A DNA stretch of 64,000 bases, taken from positions 1,054,001-1,118,000 of the forward strand of contig NC_064680.1 of NCBI RefSeq assembly GCF_023278565.1, written 5' to 3'. Positions 36,900-49,321 of this stretch are shown in pieces. The translations under genes and the position numbers were made by a program. The notes beneath the pieces are model-generated. The model worked only from the letters and a program-made list of their open reading frames with translations. It was not told the origin of the DNA and did not search any database. Origin of the DNA: Colletotrichum lupini (Eukaryota; Ascomycota; Sordariomycetes; Glomerellales; Glomerellaceae). Numbering within the stretch: the first letter of the stretch is position 1; each line of letters starts with the position of its first letter.

Positions 36900-37985
36900 A
36901 TGATGAAGATGAACACGGTCACGATGGATGAGTACGGAGCTCCGTGCTTCCCTCACGAGACCCTTCTCACCCCTCCCGAGTCCCCCGAGCTCAAGCCTCC
37001 CGAGGTCCCCGAAGTCAAAGAAGCTGCTTCTGGCAACACCACCAGCATTCCCATCCGCAAGAGCAGAAGCCCCTCCTCCAAGAGATGGAATGGCGACGGC
37101 AAGGGAATCCAGGTCGATATCGGTGCCCGCCTGCGCGAGTACCTCGACTGCCTCAACAACCGCAAATTCGATGTCATCGGCAACCACCTGGCCGACACTC
37201 TGATGCGCAACAACCGCAGCCAGACACGCGAAGAGCACGTCGAACGTCTTCGATCGCGCGTCGAGGGCCTCGCGAGCTTCAAGATCAAAATCGACACCCT
37301 CCTCGTCGACAAGAAGGCCCAGGCCGTGGCCGTGCGATACATCAATCGCGTCACACTCGCCGACGCAATGATGGATGTCGATCCCGTCGGCGCGACATAC
37401 GAATTCGACGAGCAGTGTTTCGTGTGGTTCGACGACAGGGGCAAGATCTCGCGCATGCTTACGCTGCAGGATAACGACGGCATTCGCCTGCAGACACCCG
37501 AGGCCGCGACCACGCCACGCTTCTTCATGCGGAGTCTTCCCGCGGAACCCATTGATCTGGCGGCAACCTACCGCAAGTACGTCGCCAGCATCAATCGGCG
37601 CAGCATGGTCAGGGAGTTCCCTCGCTACTGCAAGAAGGAGCTGCGACACAACAACCGCGTTCTCTCGGTGCAGGACTACGCGCGCAGCATGCAGTACAGC
37701 CAAGAAGCGATTTCAGGACTGTGGTTCAACATCCAGGAGTTGCTCGTCGACGAGGAGACGCAGCAGGTTGCTGTGAGGCTGCAGATCTCGGGGACGCCGG
37801 TGCAGGAGTTTGCGGACGCGAAGCCGAATGGGAAGAGTGTCAAGTTTCACCAGCATTGTATGTATCGCTACGACAAGGGCAAGATTGCCCTTGTATGGGC
37901 GGCGATGGAGCTTGATTCGTACCGCAGACAGTTACAGGAGAAGCCTGGTGACAGGAGAACGTCGTCCATGCTAGGCATCAACTGA
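36900..37985 (+). CDS. Tandem SnoaL-like (NTF2 fold) protein
   Basis: A 361-residue intronless protein with two copies of a SnoaL-like domain, the alpha+beta barrel of polyketide cyclases and many ligand-binding proteins. Repeat 1 (about residues 75-205) starts LREYLDCLNNRKFDVIGNHL. Repeat 2 (about 220-350) starts YRKYVASINRRSMVREFPRY. Each contains a related LVD[KE]..Q.VAVR strand and ends in a Y/W-rich strand with D[RK]GKI. The first 60 residues are Pro/Ser/Glu-rich and probably disordered. No signal peptide or membrane span is seen. The cyclase reaction of SnoaL has not been shown for fungal tandem forms; it could be a binding protein. It is about 16 kb from the PKS-NRPS with a retroelement between, so cluster membership is doubtful. 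Several Met codons lie at the start; I took the first. Confidence 0.8.
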   Translation: MMKMNTVTMDEYGAPCFPHETLLTPPESPELKPPEVPEVKEAASGNTTSIPIRKSRSPSSKRWNGDGKGIQVDIGARLREYLDCLNNRKFDVIGNHLADTLMRNNRSQTREEHVERLRSRVEGLASFKIKIDTLLVDKKAQAVAVRYINRVTLADAMMDVDPVGATYEFDEQCFVWFDDRGKISRMLTLQDNDGIRLQTPEAATTPRFFMRSLPAEPIDLAATYRKYVASINRRSMVREFPRYCKKELRHNNRVLSVQDYARSMQYSQEAISGLWFNIQELLVDEETQQVAVRLQISGTPVQEFADAKPNGKSVKFHQHCMYRYDKGKIALVWAAMELDSYRRQLQEKPGDRRTSSMLGIN

Positions 37986-39143
37986 GCTCAGAGACACAAC
38001 AACTTCAACAGGGCTGTATTGTATTATTAGCTTACGATTTGACGGACTTTGGGTTTACTTTGGAAAGACAGGGGCCGGAAAGGTTCGGAGCGTGGCGCTC
38101 TGACGCTGGGAGTTTTGGATCTTTCTGGGTTCAGGGTCAGCTTTGAGATAATTGTAATACGCGGTTGCTACATGGCAACATATCTCCCCTGAAAGAATTT
38201 AGACACGATTCCTCGGTGACAATATACACACAACCTACTATTTCATATCCAACTGCAACGGAGTTAGCAACGGGAATATCGTCCAGATGATATTCTACTA
38301 AGTCTCTAAATTAGCATATCCGCTATCATTCGGTATCATCTCAGGTCACGGAGTAGGTCATAACACCGGGCTGCCTAACGATGCCAGATCACGAGAGCCC
38401 TGAATGTTAGACAAATTCCTCAAATGAGGAGACTTGCACAAAAACAGCACGTTGTCTTTCGATCTTGATTGACACCACGTCACAGCAGAGTGTTGGGCAA
38501 GGGACCGCTATCTCATCTACTTGTCAATCGTCTGTTACCATCATTTATTCAGCTTCATGTCGCGCTTAAGCGGTTCTTTTGGGATTAAGTCTGCCGTCTT
38601 GTGCAGGGATCAATGCCGGGCAAATTTAGGCACGTTCATCCACTTAGTCCTACCTCTAATCCTTAGGACGCACGTTATGCTGAGATGTGTATCTTGCCGC
38701 AGATTTTCTTCTGCGGCATCCGATCGACTACGCTCCAGTGCAAGACCGAGTAGGAAGCCGCGTCCCTCTCTATAGATACTTTGGTATCTGCTCCACCTCC
38801 CAAAAGCATCCTCTTGATGTTGGGTCGGTCGCTGGGAATGACTTCTGTCAAAGATGGATAGATCTACCTAAGTATTTTAGGTGGGTACATACCCTTTAGG
38901 AACCTATCGCTTGGGCACCCGTCAGCTAAGATACCGTGCCGAGATCGAAGCATCATTGTGGGAAACGTGCCATACAATGCATTGAGTTCAAAGTTCTTTA
39001 CATAAGCCAAAGGGGTTCACAATTGTTTAGGCTGCCGCTTGCTATATAATTACACCGAGGTGTCGTGGTAAAAGCAGTTGCTGTCAATAATATGAAGCAC
39101 GATATCACTCGATAGCAACGCGATATAGTCTACTAAATAAATA
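37986..39143. other. Intergenic spacer before the second copia-type element
   Basis: 3' region of the SnoaL-like gene and 0.9 kb without a recognised gene; composition is ordinary up to the LTR. Confidence 0.5.
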
Positions 39144-39345
39144 TATTAATATCCCTATAACGGGGTAGTTAGTTCGAACCGTAGTTAACGAAGAGATTAA
39201 TTAAACTATTTAAATATTTGCGTAGTAATAAGAAAGAAGTTCTAACTATAAGTTAGACTAGTTATAATAATTATAAATAAGGCCCTTAATTAGCCCCTGC
39301 GTAGTCGGCCGTATACCGCGGTCGAATTAGACTTCTAATTTAATA
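39144..39345 (-). repeat. LTR, left end of copy 2
   Basis: 202-base direct repeat of 46358-46559; the start is RIP-altered (tattaata) and the end is RIP-altered (ttaata for ccgaca). Confidence 0.85.
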
Positions 39346-42300
39346 CTAACTTTCTCTTTTTTTTATTAATTTAATTACTACGGTTAGAAGTATAATTCGA
39401 CCTCGGGCCCGTTTATTAAGTCGTTTCCTTTTCTCCCTTTTCTTTACTCTTTTTATATAACCTATCCCTTTATTTATATAATAACTTTTCTACTATTTAT
39501 AAATTACTCTAATCCCTTATTTAGTACTATTTTTATAAAAGCGTTTACGAGGTTATTTTTATTATTAATCTAACGGATTTTAAATATTTTACGCCTTTTA
39601 TACGATTACTTAAGGGCTATAATATTAATTATAAGCCTCTTTTTTTTTTATTCTTAATTTAATAAGGTATTTATATAGCGAGTAAGAATCGGTATAAATA
39701 ACTATTAAAATAAATAAAAGGCTAATTTAATTAGTAATCTTCTTTAGCGTCGTTAGAATTACGTAAGAGAAGTTAACGCTATTAACTATATTATAAACCT
39801 CTAACGCTAGTATATTTCTTATTACTTACTTATTTTTATTTAATAAATAATAGATTATATTATTATATATAGTAAATTCGCTCTTATTTATACTCTCGTT
39901 ACTTAGGATAATAATATACCTTAATTACGAAATAAGGTCGTTATTATTTATAAATAACTTATTAATAAAGACGTAGAGCTTACTAATTATAAGGTCGATT
40001 AGGTAGTAAACGAGACCTTAATCGAAATTTATTTATTATTACTTAAGCTACTTATTAAGTACTTTAACGTCTTATTTAGTTAAATTTATAGCTTACGCTA
40101 CCCTAATATAATTAAAAATTACTTTAAATTAATAAATACTTATAATATATACCCCTCGCGCGAGCTTAGTTTTATATTACTTTTTAATATTAATTATATT
40201 TAAATTAACGAGGTTAATTTTCTTATTTTACCCTTTTTATTAAAAAATAACGGTTTTTTTTTTAATTATAAAAATCTTATTATTAAATACTAAGGGAGTA
40301 TTTATTATAAGGACCTCTTTTAGCTTCGTTACGAAGCCCGCTTTTTAAAGCTCTTTATCCTCTTTTTTTATAAAGTTAATATCGAATAGGCTTAATATAT
40401 TATTAGTTTATATTTTAATAATCCTAAATTAGTTACTTTTATACTTTATAATTAATAAGCACGGGTTATATATAAAAGTAATTATTAATAATTAATTAAT
40501 ATAAAAATCGTAGTATATAGCTTATTAATAAGTGCCCGATTCTGCGAGCCTATATAGTAGCTTAAGTATTTTAATAATCGTACTTTCTAAGTACTTATTA
40601 ACTATCTCTTTTAGTAAATAGGCTAGGATTTTCTTTATAAGCCCTATAGCTAATTAAATATAGGCCTAAGTAATATTACGGCTCTAAATCTTATATCCCT
40701 TTTTTTATAATAATACTATTAGTATTATTATTAATCGTTAGCTATAGCGCTATATAATAAGTAATTATATAAGTAGTATTACTTTTTTAACGTTATCGTA
40801 CTCCTAAATTACGTATCTAAACTTCTTATATAGCTAGGGTATTCTTTTTTTTTTTAATTTTATGAACTATTCGTAATTTAAATATATAGAGGCTTATATA
40901 TTTTTTTAAGTTATATAGGATAAATTAATAGACCTTTTAATTATAAAAAGTATTTATTTTAATAAAATCTAATCTTTTATACGGCTTTTTAGTAGTTATA
41001 ATTATACCTTTTTTATATAGTTTAACTACTAGCTCGAAATCGGCTTTTTCTTTTATTATATAAAAAGTATTAATTACCTCGTTATTAATAATAAATTACT
41101 ACGTTAAGGCTTACTATTGTAGTTTTTTACGACGTCTTATTAGTAATATTAATACTTTTTTAGTAATTTCCTCTTCCTCGTCGTTTATTAATACTATTAT
41201 AATAATTTCGTTAAGGATAATTTCCTATATTTCTACTACGGGTTATATAATTTCCCCTAGCTCTTCTTTTTTTTATAAGTTAAAAATTACCTCGTTAAGA
41301 TCTATATAGTACGGTTTAATTACTATAATTAATACTTTAAATAGCTAATTATAATTTCTTATAACTATATAAAAGCGCTCGTTAATAGAAATTAACTTAT
41401 ATAGCCTAGCCTATTATTAAGTAATTTCGCACTATACTTATATATTTAAATTTAGTAATATATTTAGATTATCCCCTATATTAGGCTTATTATATATAAT
41501 GATTACCTCGTTAATTTACTTTTTTATACTTACTTCGCGCAGTATTTATATTATTTTTTTAATTACTTAGGCTCGTTAGCTTATACTTAGTAATAGTAGC
41601 GAGGCTAAGGTCGTTTTTAAATATACTCTAAATACTAATAGTATTAATATAAGTCCGTTAAGCCTTATAATATTGTTATAGTATTTAAGTACTATCTAAA
41701 AGCATTTATTATTAATAAAATCCGGATTTTCCTTTTTAATCATTCTAAACGCCCTTTTTAACTACTAATATACCCTCTTTACTTTTTTAATATTATAGTG
41801 CGCTTTAATAAGTACGATTTTTAGTTATATACCGTAAGCTATTATATTATCCTTAAATTTTATTAACTTAAAGCTAGTACTAGCGTCGGTTTTAATACTA
41901 TCTAGCGGTCCTTAGTATATATTAATCTAGCTTTTTCGTAAGACTACTTATACTATTTTTATTTATAAATCCCGGAGGAATTGCCTTACTTAGAAAGATA
42001 TAGCTACGTTAATTATATATAGTACTAACTAACTATTTAAATAAAAAATATTAACAACGATCTCTTAGTTAAAGTTAAGCTTATTACGTAATTTAAACTT
42101 AAATCTGCGTAGGCTCTGCGTATTTATTTAGTATTAATAATATACTTTTATTAACTACTTTAGTACCCTTATTTTAATATTATTATTATTTAATTACTTT
42201 AAGAGGTTATATAGCCTCATAACTAACGGGTACCCGAATCTCTAGTATAGTTTTCTAAGCTTACTTTTTATTAAGTAATTAATTAACTTCGTATCGTTAG

Positions 42301-45300
42301 TAAGCTTTATAAATATATACCCCTATTATTATTTAACTATTTTAAAATACTTACCGCTAGAGATTTTATGCCTTATATTATTAAATATAATACTTAGTTA
42401 ATTTATACTTTGTAAATATAAGAGAAATAGGGTATTAATAAGTAAAATATAGAAAGTTATTGTTCTAAAGTACGTCTCTATTTTTATTATACTTAGGGTA
42501 ACGATTTCCTTATTTAGGCCGAAACTAATTTTTATAATATTTATTATTAATATATTAAGCGTTATTAGCGTAATCTTTTATAGTACTTAGAATTACCCTT
42601 TTTTTTTAATTAACTATTATAATACCTTAGTATTTAGGATAATCCTATAGAAATTATCTAAGCCGTACTTTTCGCTCGTATAAAATGCTTATATAAGCTT
42701 AGTATTCGAGGGATTTAAGTAGTATAAAAAGGACCCCTCTAGCTACTCTTAAATATACTTAGTACTATATTCCTTTTCTTTAGATATTAAAAAAAATAGC
42801 GTCTTCTCCTTAATTATTAAGAAAATAGGCTTCGGCCCTATTAAATTCGCCTTTTTAGCTACCTTTATATCCGTTATTTAAAGGACCTTCTTTTATTATT
42901 TATAAATAAAAGCTTACTTATTAAAAGCTTCCGCTACTCTTTATTTATTTAGCTTTATATATTTTCTAATAACTAACGGGACGAAAAAAAAATAGTTAAT
43001 ATTATTAATTTCGTTATAATCTAATTTATTAATATAGGGGGTAAGATCTTCTTTATTTTTTAAATCTCTTATAGGGGGTATATACTTTAGACTACTACTT
43101 TAACTACTATTATTAAGTTCTATACCCCCGGATTTTCTTTTATATATAATAAGGAATTAATTAAACTAATAAAAGCTAGTTTTATTATTTACTACCCTCG
43201 ACTTTTTATATTATTTATATAATTTAGTATGCTCTTTTTTAAAATAGTTACTTAATTAATATCTATTCTTTTTATAAATATAATATTACCTCTTTTATTA
43301 CCCTACTTATAAATTAAATATCTACTTATTTAATAAATCTAAGCCTCTTTATTAGCGATTACTATATCTAGCCTCTTTTCCTTTTTTATTATACATTTAA
43401 TTAACTTAATATTATTAATAAGGGCCGTTATATACTTAGAAGTAGGTTTAGTATAGTATTTTTATTTTAATATTAAAACTAGATCTTAGCTTTAAGTAGA
43501 GCGTCTCGTAGTCTTTAAGTACTTAGTATAGGGTTATTTTTACTTTTAGTATATACTAAACTATAATATAAAAATATCCGACTTTCCGCTTATTTATCCC
43601 CTTATTTAGCTAGGTTTTTACTAGTTTATTAATTCGATCGATAAGCTCTTTAAAGATCTTTACTTATAATTTACCCTTTATTATCTTAGTTATAAATATA
43701 AAAGAATTGCTCGTAGTTTAAATAAAAGCTCTAGGTTCTTATTATAAGTCTCAAAGCGGCTTCGGATTATATTAATTATACTAAAAAAGTCGTTTTAATT
43801 AAAATTACGTACTACTTCGTAATAGTAATTAAAGGCTTTACTTACGAGTATAATATTAATTACTAAATAGTACTAGTATTCCCTAATTCCGACTTTTTTA
43901 TAATAATTATAAAATATCGTTAGGGTTTTTTATAAAACCTTATACTTCCCCCTAGAGTATAATTTCTTTTTTTAAAAAGATCTTTTTAAGGTTTATAAAT
44001 TACTTCGTATTTACTATTAGATTTTTAATATTTATATATAATCCCTGCGTTATTACGTATTATTAGTAACTTTAAGTCGTTTACCTCTTTTTTTATTAAC
44101 TAATTAGTGCTAAACTTCGTATTAATAATAATAATAAGTTATAGATCAAAATAAGTAGAATTATTAATTATCGTACTTCTAGTACTATATTTTGCCCCGG
44201 TATATCCTTTTATAATAATAGATTTCCGTTAGTAATTATAGAGAGGAAATTTAAGTCGTTTACTTTTTTTTTAAATTCGTTAAAGCGATTATATACTCTA
44301 TCGACCTATACTTAGTTCTATAATACGAATTCCTTTTTTATAATTATTATTACTAGTATTTTATATAGCTCTTATAATTATAATTACGCTAGTAATACCC
44401 CTTATTTATAAAGGAATTTATTAACTATTTTTATAATTCTTAAGCTTATACTTACGAACTATTCGTCTAGCTAGTAACTAAGGTCGTTTACGATTTTATA
44501 AATAAGGGTTACCCTTATAGCCCCTTTTTTTATAAACCTTAGTTAAATAAATAAATACTACGTTAATTTACTCGCTATTAAGCTAATTTATAATTTTATA
44601 TATTTACGTCCCCTAATAATTTAGGTTAATATTTACTTACTTATAAGGGATTAGGATTCTATTTAGGATCGGGTTTTATCTTTTTTTTTCTTTTTTTTAA
44701 CTCGCTAAGGGTCGTGCTTTAACTTATACCCGTATTAGTAGTTACTAGCGTATTTAATTTTAATAAAAGTATATTTAATCTGCGCATTAGTTATAATAAA
44801 TCCGTACTTTTATTACTTAACGAATTTATTAAAGTCTAAAAGATTCTCGCTTCTTTTTACTATCTTATTACTACTCTCGTTTTTATTATTTTTAGTAATT
44901 ATTACTACCCTTTTAAATTATTAATTATTATACTTACTAAGATCCTCTTTTTTATTTAATATAAAAAGGTAGGTTTTAATAGTTCTTTTTAATAATAATA
45001 GTAATAAACGTTTATGTTATTATAAAAAAATATAATAATTAATCTTCGGATCTTTATTAGTTATTAATTTCTATTATCTTATATACTTCTAGCTTCCTAA
45101 GTCTCGTACTCTTTATAATCTCTAAATAGCTTCTTTTTTTAACTTATTTTTTTTAAGATAGTATTTTATAAAAATAGTTAAAAATAGATACTAGGTAGCC
45201 TATAAAAGAGTTATAGAGGCTATTAAGAACTATATAAGCTATTAAATATAATTAATAAAGTTAAGCCCTCTTTTTTATAAAATCGTAGATTTTAAAAACT

Positions 45301-46357
45301 TATTAAAAATACTTACTTATTACTCGTACGTAGTAGGGTTAAATACTTTAAAAATCTTATTTTTTATAGCCTCTTGGTACCCTATTTTATATCTTTTAAG
45401 TAGTCTTTTTTATAACTTAATTATAACTAGGTAATTATTACTTATTAGCGATCCCTTTTATTATTTAATTAACTTTTTAAAATTAATAATTTTATACTAA
45501 GAGTTAGTATAAAAAGAAGCCTTTTAGTAGCCCTTTAAAAGATTCTTTTTTCTTTCTTTTTAAATCCTCGTCCTTTTAACCTTTTTTTAAATTAATAATA
45601 ACTTTAATAAGAGGTCGTAAAACTATTTTAGGGTAGCTACTTTCTTTTTAAATTAATCTCTAAAATCCGTAATATTCTTAACTTAATATTATTAAGACTT
45701 CTAAATCCCCTTTTCTCTTATTAAACCGTCCCTTATATTTTATTTTTAAATAATATTTAAAGAGTAGTTAAGGGAGCTATAAAGAGGTCGTTTAGATCGT
45801 AGGCTTAAAGTTATATTTATAAAATCCTTATAATAATAGACTTTTTTATATATTATAAATCTCTTAGCTTAATAACTCTAATAAAGTTATTTTTATTACT
45901 AAATAAGAATATTTATATTTAAAAATCCTTTTTTTTAATCGCACGGTACTCTTTTATATTATATTATTAAGCTCGTTCGTTATATTAATTAATTAAGCGG
46001 GTAGTCGCTATATAAGTATTTCTTTTTACTAATTTAACTAGTTAATTTCTAATTATAAGCCGGCTATAAAAAAGTTATTTAATAAAAAAGCTACTCGAGG
46101 CGATAGTCAAAAGCTAGTTACTTAAATAGTTTTATTAATTAACGTAGTTTAATATAATAAACGTCGACTTTTTATAAATAATAAAGGGCTATAATTACTT
46201 AATTCTATATAATATTTAAGAATCGCCTCCTTTTTTATTTATTTTTATAAGGTTAATTAATATAAATCTCTTATCCCGTGCGGTATTAAAAAGTCGTCTT
46301 TTTTATATAGCGAGATACTTTACTAATTTATAATAATAGAATTTAACTACTAATTAG

Positions 46358-46559
46358 TATTAGTATCTTTATAATAAGGTAGTTAGTTCGAACCGTAATT
46401 AATAAAGAGATTAATTAAACTATTTAAATATCTACGTAGTAATAAGAAAGAGGTTCTAATTATAAGTTAGGCTAGCTATGATAATTGTAAATAGGGCCCC
46501 TAATTAGCCCCTACGCAGTCGGCCGTATGCCGCGGTCGAATTAGACTTCTAATCCGACA
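46358..46559 (-). repeat. LTR, right end of copy 2
   Basis: 202 bases ending ccgaca. It shares the sequence around gttagttcgaaccg and gccgcggtcgaatta with the other three LTRs. Confidence 0.85.
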
Positions 46560-46724
46560 GAACAAGAGTAATAATAAAGCCCTATAATATAATGTGCAGC
46601 CGCTATCATGTTCGATCTCAATGGAATTTCGTAGAGGGGCGTTTAATAGCTAGAAATTATGCTCATATCCCGATCATTTCGATATCTCTACCCCATTAGT
46701 AGCACCTTAAACGATATGATTAGC

Positions 46725-47862
46725 TTAGACATGGACAGAAAGCCAAAGACCCATACCCAGAGCCGTTTTAATGCTGCCATAGATGGCAAACTGGCCAGCG
46801 GTGAGCCCACCAATCATAAATAGACGTGCTGGAAGCCCAGAAAATGAGCCACGGACTCCGAGCTCGCCCGCAATCTTGTAAAGACGAAACGCGGTACTTT
46901 CACCAGGCAATCCCTTTGTCTTGTTGATTTTGGACAGCATGGTGTCAGCTGGTTGCGAGATAACAGCCGCGGCACAACCTGATAAGAGACCGGATCCCAT
47001 GTTAATTATGAGCTGGGTAGTGCCGGTTTTGGAGTTATCGAGACGGGCGAAGAAGAACTCGGAAATCTTTTCGAATGAAACAAATTTGGTAACGGTGTAT
47101 GGAACTCTTTACTAGTATCAGTATGTGCAGCTACCCTCCCCGAGAAGTAAGGTCATGAAACACAGCTTACTGTTTGAATAAGATGGGGCCGAATCCGGAG
47201 TAAAATGCACCAACACCCTCTTGCTTCAGAATCTTGCTAAAACCACCTACCAACCCGTGGGCGAAGCCAGGCACGGATACGAGTCTAATGCGAGTAGCTT
47301 CCGCGGGACAAAGTGTGACAGCAGAGCAACACTCAGCACAGGCTGCCGAGATGGAGTAGACTGCAGTACGGTTCCTTCTTGCTTTCTCGAGCCCAACGAT
47401 CTCAATTGATTGTTTCTTGAAAAGTTCATACAGGCCAAACTTGACGCCTCCTTGGATAAAGTAGCCGGTGAACGTCGGGCCCAGACCTGTGAGTAGAGCA
47501 CCGACACCTTCATTGCGTATCAGTTGGCGGAAACCAGCGATCATACCGCGGTTATAAGTTGCTGGTTCAAGTTGGATCTTCGTCTTGACACTATGGTATT
47601 GTTATGAGTCTAGCATGTGAGAGAAAAGGTGATAAATGACGTACACATCGACGGGTGTGAAGACAGCGTGAGTTATGGAGTAACCCAAAGCGCCAGCAAG
47701 CGCGAATCGAGCATATAGATCCAGTCCTTCTGGCTTCTGCATGTTGGCTTGAGCCTGAATGGCAGGATATGCGGCAGCCATTGCGAACTTTACGAGCGTG
47801 AAGGATACGGCCCCGAGAGAAGCATGTGTGTAACGAGGTGGAACGATGAGGGAGAACATCAT
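46725..47862 (-). CDS. mir1: Mitochondrial phosphate carrier (MIR1/PiC type)
   Basis: Inner-membrane carrier importing inorganic phosphate into the matrix for ATP synthesis. It has three mitochondrial-carrier repeats with signatures [16 protein letters not shown] and PADTMLSK. The body matches yeast Mir1 closely ([57 protein letters not shown]). Three exons: the first ends in the VDV codons near 47,647, the second spans about 47,573-47,167, the third about 47,109-46,725; junctions keep the signatures in frame. The start at 47862 gives a short N-terminus before the first repeat. It lies beside the ceramide synthase/PKS-NRPS genes. Most ascomycetes have a housekeeping copy, so whether this is that copy or a cluster-associated duplicate cannot be told from the window. 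Confidence 0.9.
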
Positions 47863-49321
47863 TAAGAAAACAGTCTCATGGGACGCATGCTATGACTCGG
47901 CGGGTGATACCGGGTTGTCTCGGCGAGCATTGAACGCCGTATATTACTGTCGCCGATTCCCCACTAGACCCCGACCGGGTACCTTGATCAGCGGCCGCAC
48001 ATAACATGGGAAATCCGTCTCCATACAAGCCGGAAGAGATATGTAACCGGCCGACATATAACTTCTCCTTCCTCTCTTTTCCTGCTGTCCGCTTGTAGGA
48101 TTATTGCGACAGCAGCGTGGCCTCAATTGTAGGCATACCGCTTTCCCCCGGCCGACGAATCTTATCGGTCCCCGGGTTCCCGGAGGTGTGGATCCCCGAG
48201 GATCCGTCAGATACAGCGAATCAAAACCCTTCACTCGGTTCAGGTGGGTCGCAGCTCCGTGCGTCGCTTGATATTGCCCGGAGCTCTCGGTCGATGGGGC
48301 TTCCACAGCCGGAGGGGTTATCGGTGGCATATCGCAGTTCACTATCATTTGCCGAAGCAAGCTGCATACGTTTCCTTCGTGGTTTTTATATTTCCATTGC
48401 TAGCAGACTTTGGTAAATGCTCTGACCTCCCAAAGTATGCGATCTTCAGAGTCTATGGGCAGAAGTAAGTCGGTGCTGAAGAGCAAGAATGATTGATCGG
48501 GTCCGAGAAGGTCAATATATCGGCGCACGTCAGCTTTCTAGAGCAAAAGTGAAAGACCAATATCTCTATCATTTTATCGAGACTTTTCCATTCAGTTGAT
48601 TCGGGTTCCCGCGGGCCTACGGATAGCTAAGCCTCAGGATCCACCGGCGAATACAATCTGCGGACCTGGGGCGATGGAAGGATGACAAGCACCCATGTCA
48701 GCTTATCCTGATTGGTGCAGGGATGGCCTGATGCTGATTTCCCCTGAGTCTTGCATGCCCTGCACCTTCGTTTTTGCGGTCAGTTGGCGATCGCGAATGT
48801 CATTGAGGAGTGGAAATCCAACACATAGGTCGCTGTGATGACTTGCAGTTTGCGAAAGGTACTTGGCATCCACCCTGATGGAAGCCTCTAAAGTTCAGCC
48901 CTATTGTCCCACGGGCGGCTTCAAGATGCAGACACACAGTTTGCCCTAGGGCAAACAAACTTGAAAGTTGGGAAATGCCTGAGATCTTAACGGCCGCCAG
49001 TTCCAAGATCCCGCCCGCCCAAATGAACATCCCTGCATTCCCGCCGCCTTGTCTCACCGCCCCCTGCGAGGCGCGAAGAAAGGGTCCAACCTGCTCAGCT
49101 GGCAGCTTTGGTCTCGCCCTGTTGGGGGAAGGGGGCCGCCGGCAGGGGAATATTGTTACTGTTACTTCTTTAAGCGACTCGCGCTTATGGGCACTTTCTC
49201 AACAGTTTTGTCACACAACTTTCTGCTCGAGAAACACACTGTTTGATTCCTTTTCGCCTCGGCATCTTCTCGTGGAAAGCTGAGCTGAGCTGAGCTTCGC
49301 CTCGACTGCGTGACAAGGACC
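47863..49321. other. Intergenic spacer between divergent carrier and ceramide synthase genes
   Basis: 1.46 kb that should hold both promoters. GC-rich patches occur near 48,120-48,330 and 49,000-49,150. Frames on both strands are short and unconvincing. Confidence 0.5.

Larger units (their letters stand above)
39144..46559 (-). mobile_element. RIP-degraded Ty1/copia-type LTR retrotransposon, copy 2
   Basis: A 7,416-base element with 202-base LTRs, homologous throughout to copy 1 and in the same orientation; differences between copies are overwhelmingly transitions. Flanks aaata and gaaca agree as a 5-bp duplication if two RIP changes are allowed. On the minus strand, a worn integrase C-terminal segment lies near 41,630-41,660 (LLVFRVYLK, like the LLVFGAYPR stretch I recall from fungal copia polyproteins). 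It is followed downstream by ADFELVVKLYKKG (about 40,990-41,045), a pre-reverse-transcriptase segment. Integrase before reverse transcriptase is the Ty1/copia order. No intact frame remains. Confidence 0.85.

Noticed and set aside
36885..37703. 272-codon minus-strand frame opposite the SnoaL-like gene
   Set aside because: Antisense shadow of a GC-rich coding region; the plus strand has clear family motifs.
23840..46559. AT-rich blocks as centromere or satellite DNA
   Set aside because: They have LTRs, target duplications and full-length homology to each other, so they are degraded retroelements.
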